A DNA stretch of 7,108 nt from Sphingomonadaceae bacterium. GTDB lineage: Bacteria; Pseudomonadota; Alphaproteobacteria; Sphingomonadales; Sphingomonadaceae. This document shows positions 6,040 to 7,108 of the stretch, one piece after another. Location: the NCBI GenBank assembly GCA_947442095.1, contig CANEVG010000182.1, positions 1 through 7,108 on the forward strand, in the 5' to 3' direction. The notes beneath the pieces were generated by a model, which was not told the DNA's origin, did no database searches, and saw only the letters and a list, made by a program, of their open reading frames with translations. The position numbers and the translations under genes are program-made. Each line of letters opens with the position of its first letter. Position 1 is the first letter of the stretch.

Positions 6040-6076
6040 GCATTTGACGCAGCATGGCGCAAACACTATGCGCAGC
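6029..6076 (+). repeat. Direct copies of an ATTGnCGCAGC-like box
   Basis: ATTGTCGCAGC (6029-6039), TTTGACGCAGC (6043-6053) and a shortened ATGCGCAGC (6068-6076) share the CGCAGC core. The left arm of the adjacent inverted repeat (6012-6021) is the same box on the other strand. Core spacings are 14 and 23 nt, not the 10-11 nt typical of OmpR-family tandem sites, so they may serve another regulator or be partly promoter sequence. Confidence 0.45.
6044..6072 (+). promoter_or_regulatory. Candidate sigma-70 promoter for pckA
   Basis: TTGACG (6044-6049), a 17-nt spacer and TATGCG (6067-6072) resemble a housekeeping promoter with a strong -35 and a partial -10. The start would be near 6079, leaving a leader of about 119 nt. 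The -35 overlaps the second CGCAGC box and the -10 overlaps the third, so bound regulator would block polymerase. Confidence 0.45.
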
Positions 6077-6144
6077 AGCGAGACTGTGCATTCGTATTCA
6101 CACGGATGTACGATGGGTGCTTTTCATCGCGCGATCACGCCCTT

Positions 6145-6170
6145 GCCGGGAGCCCTTTTGCGGCCCCGGC
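6145..6170 (+). promoter_or_regulatory. Strong hairpin in the pckA leader
   Basis: GCCGGG-A-GCC, loop CTTTTGC, GGC-CCCGGC forms a 9-bp, almost all G-C stem with one bulged A. It ends 27 nt before the pckA GTG and 15 nt before its GGGAG ribosome site. No T-run follows, so it is not a standard terminator. A role in translation control or mRNA stability is possible but unproven. Confidence 0.5.
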
Positions 6171-6197
6171 TAGGCGGGACGGAACGGGAGACTTCGA

Positions 6198-7108
<911 letters not shown>

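Larger units (their letters stand above)
5847..6197. other. chvI-pckA divergent control region
   Basis: This 351-nt stretch has no gene I can support on either strand. It separates two divergently transcribed genes and holds candidate promoters for both, an inverted repeat between them, several related CGCAGC boxes, a small TTTCC/GGAAA inverted repeat (5888-5901) in the presumed chvI leader, and a strong hairpin in the presumed pckA leader. Stretches in the middle (around 5980-6030 and 6055-6105) look less GC-rich than the flanking genes, as expected for promoters. Confidence 0.8.

Overview
This window looks like ordinary chromosome of a GC-rich alphaproteobacterium. The strongest clue is gene order. 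A pckA gene is divergent from a ChvI/ChvG two-component pair, which is followed by a short 'catalytic-core-only' HPr kinase, RapZ, an EIIA of the mannose family and HPr. That is the alphaproteobacterial regulatory-PTS locus. The RapZ gene and a TrmH/SpoU-type methyltransferase in the cluster suggest Sphingomonadales, but that placement is inference. I see no mobile element, CRISPR array, tRNA or rRNA.

Layout. The left edge holds the last 74 codons of a plus-strand gene that reads as the C-terminus of RmuC (2-226). It converges on a seven-gene minus-strand run covering 283-5846. In transcription order this is chvI (5846-5088), chvG (5119-3479, overlapping chvI), hprK (3482-3042, ATGA overlap with chvG), rapZ (2943-2020, after a 98-nt gap), EIIA-Man (1842-1438, after a 177-nt gap), HPr (1434-1099, 3-nt gap) and a SpoU/TrmH RNA methyltransferase (1089-283, 9-nt gap). 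On the right, a 351-nt divergent control region (5847-6197) separates chvI from pckA, which starts with GTG at 6198 and runs off the window after 303 codons.

How the genes fit together. ChvG/ChvI is an envelope/acid-stress two-component system in alphaproteobacteria. HprK phosphorylates HPr on a serine. HPr also relays phosphate through its histidine to EIIA. No sugar permease (EIIB/EIIC) and no EI is encoded here, so this is a regulatory rather than a transport PTS. RapZ in enterobacteria senses glucosamine-6-phosphate. PckA is the gluconeogenic entry enzyme. The cluster plausibly ties envelope state and amino-sugar supply to central carbon flux, although that combined role is inference.

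The least explained sequence is the chvI-pckA control region. It contains a near-perfect 10-bp inverted repeat lying exactly between two candidate divergent -35 boxes, four related copies of an ATTGnCGCAGC-like box, and a strong hairpin 27 nt before the pckA start. I see no evidence for a wholly new gene system. The novelty, if any, is in regulation.
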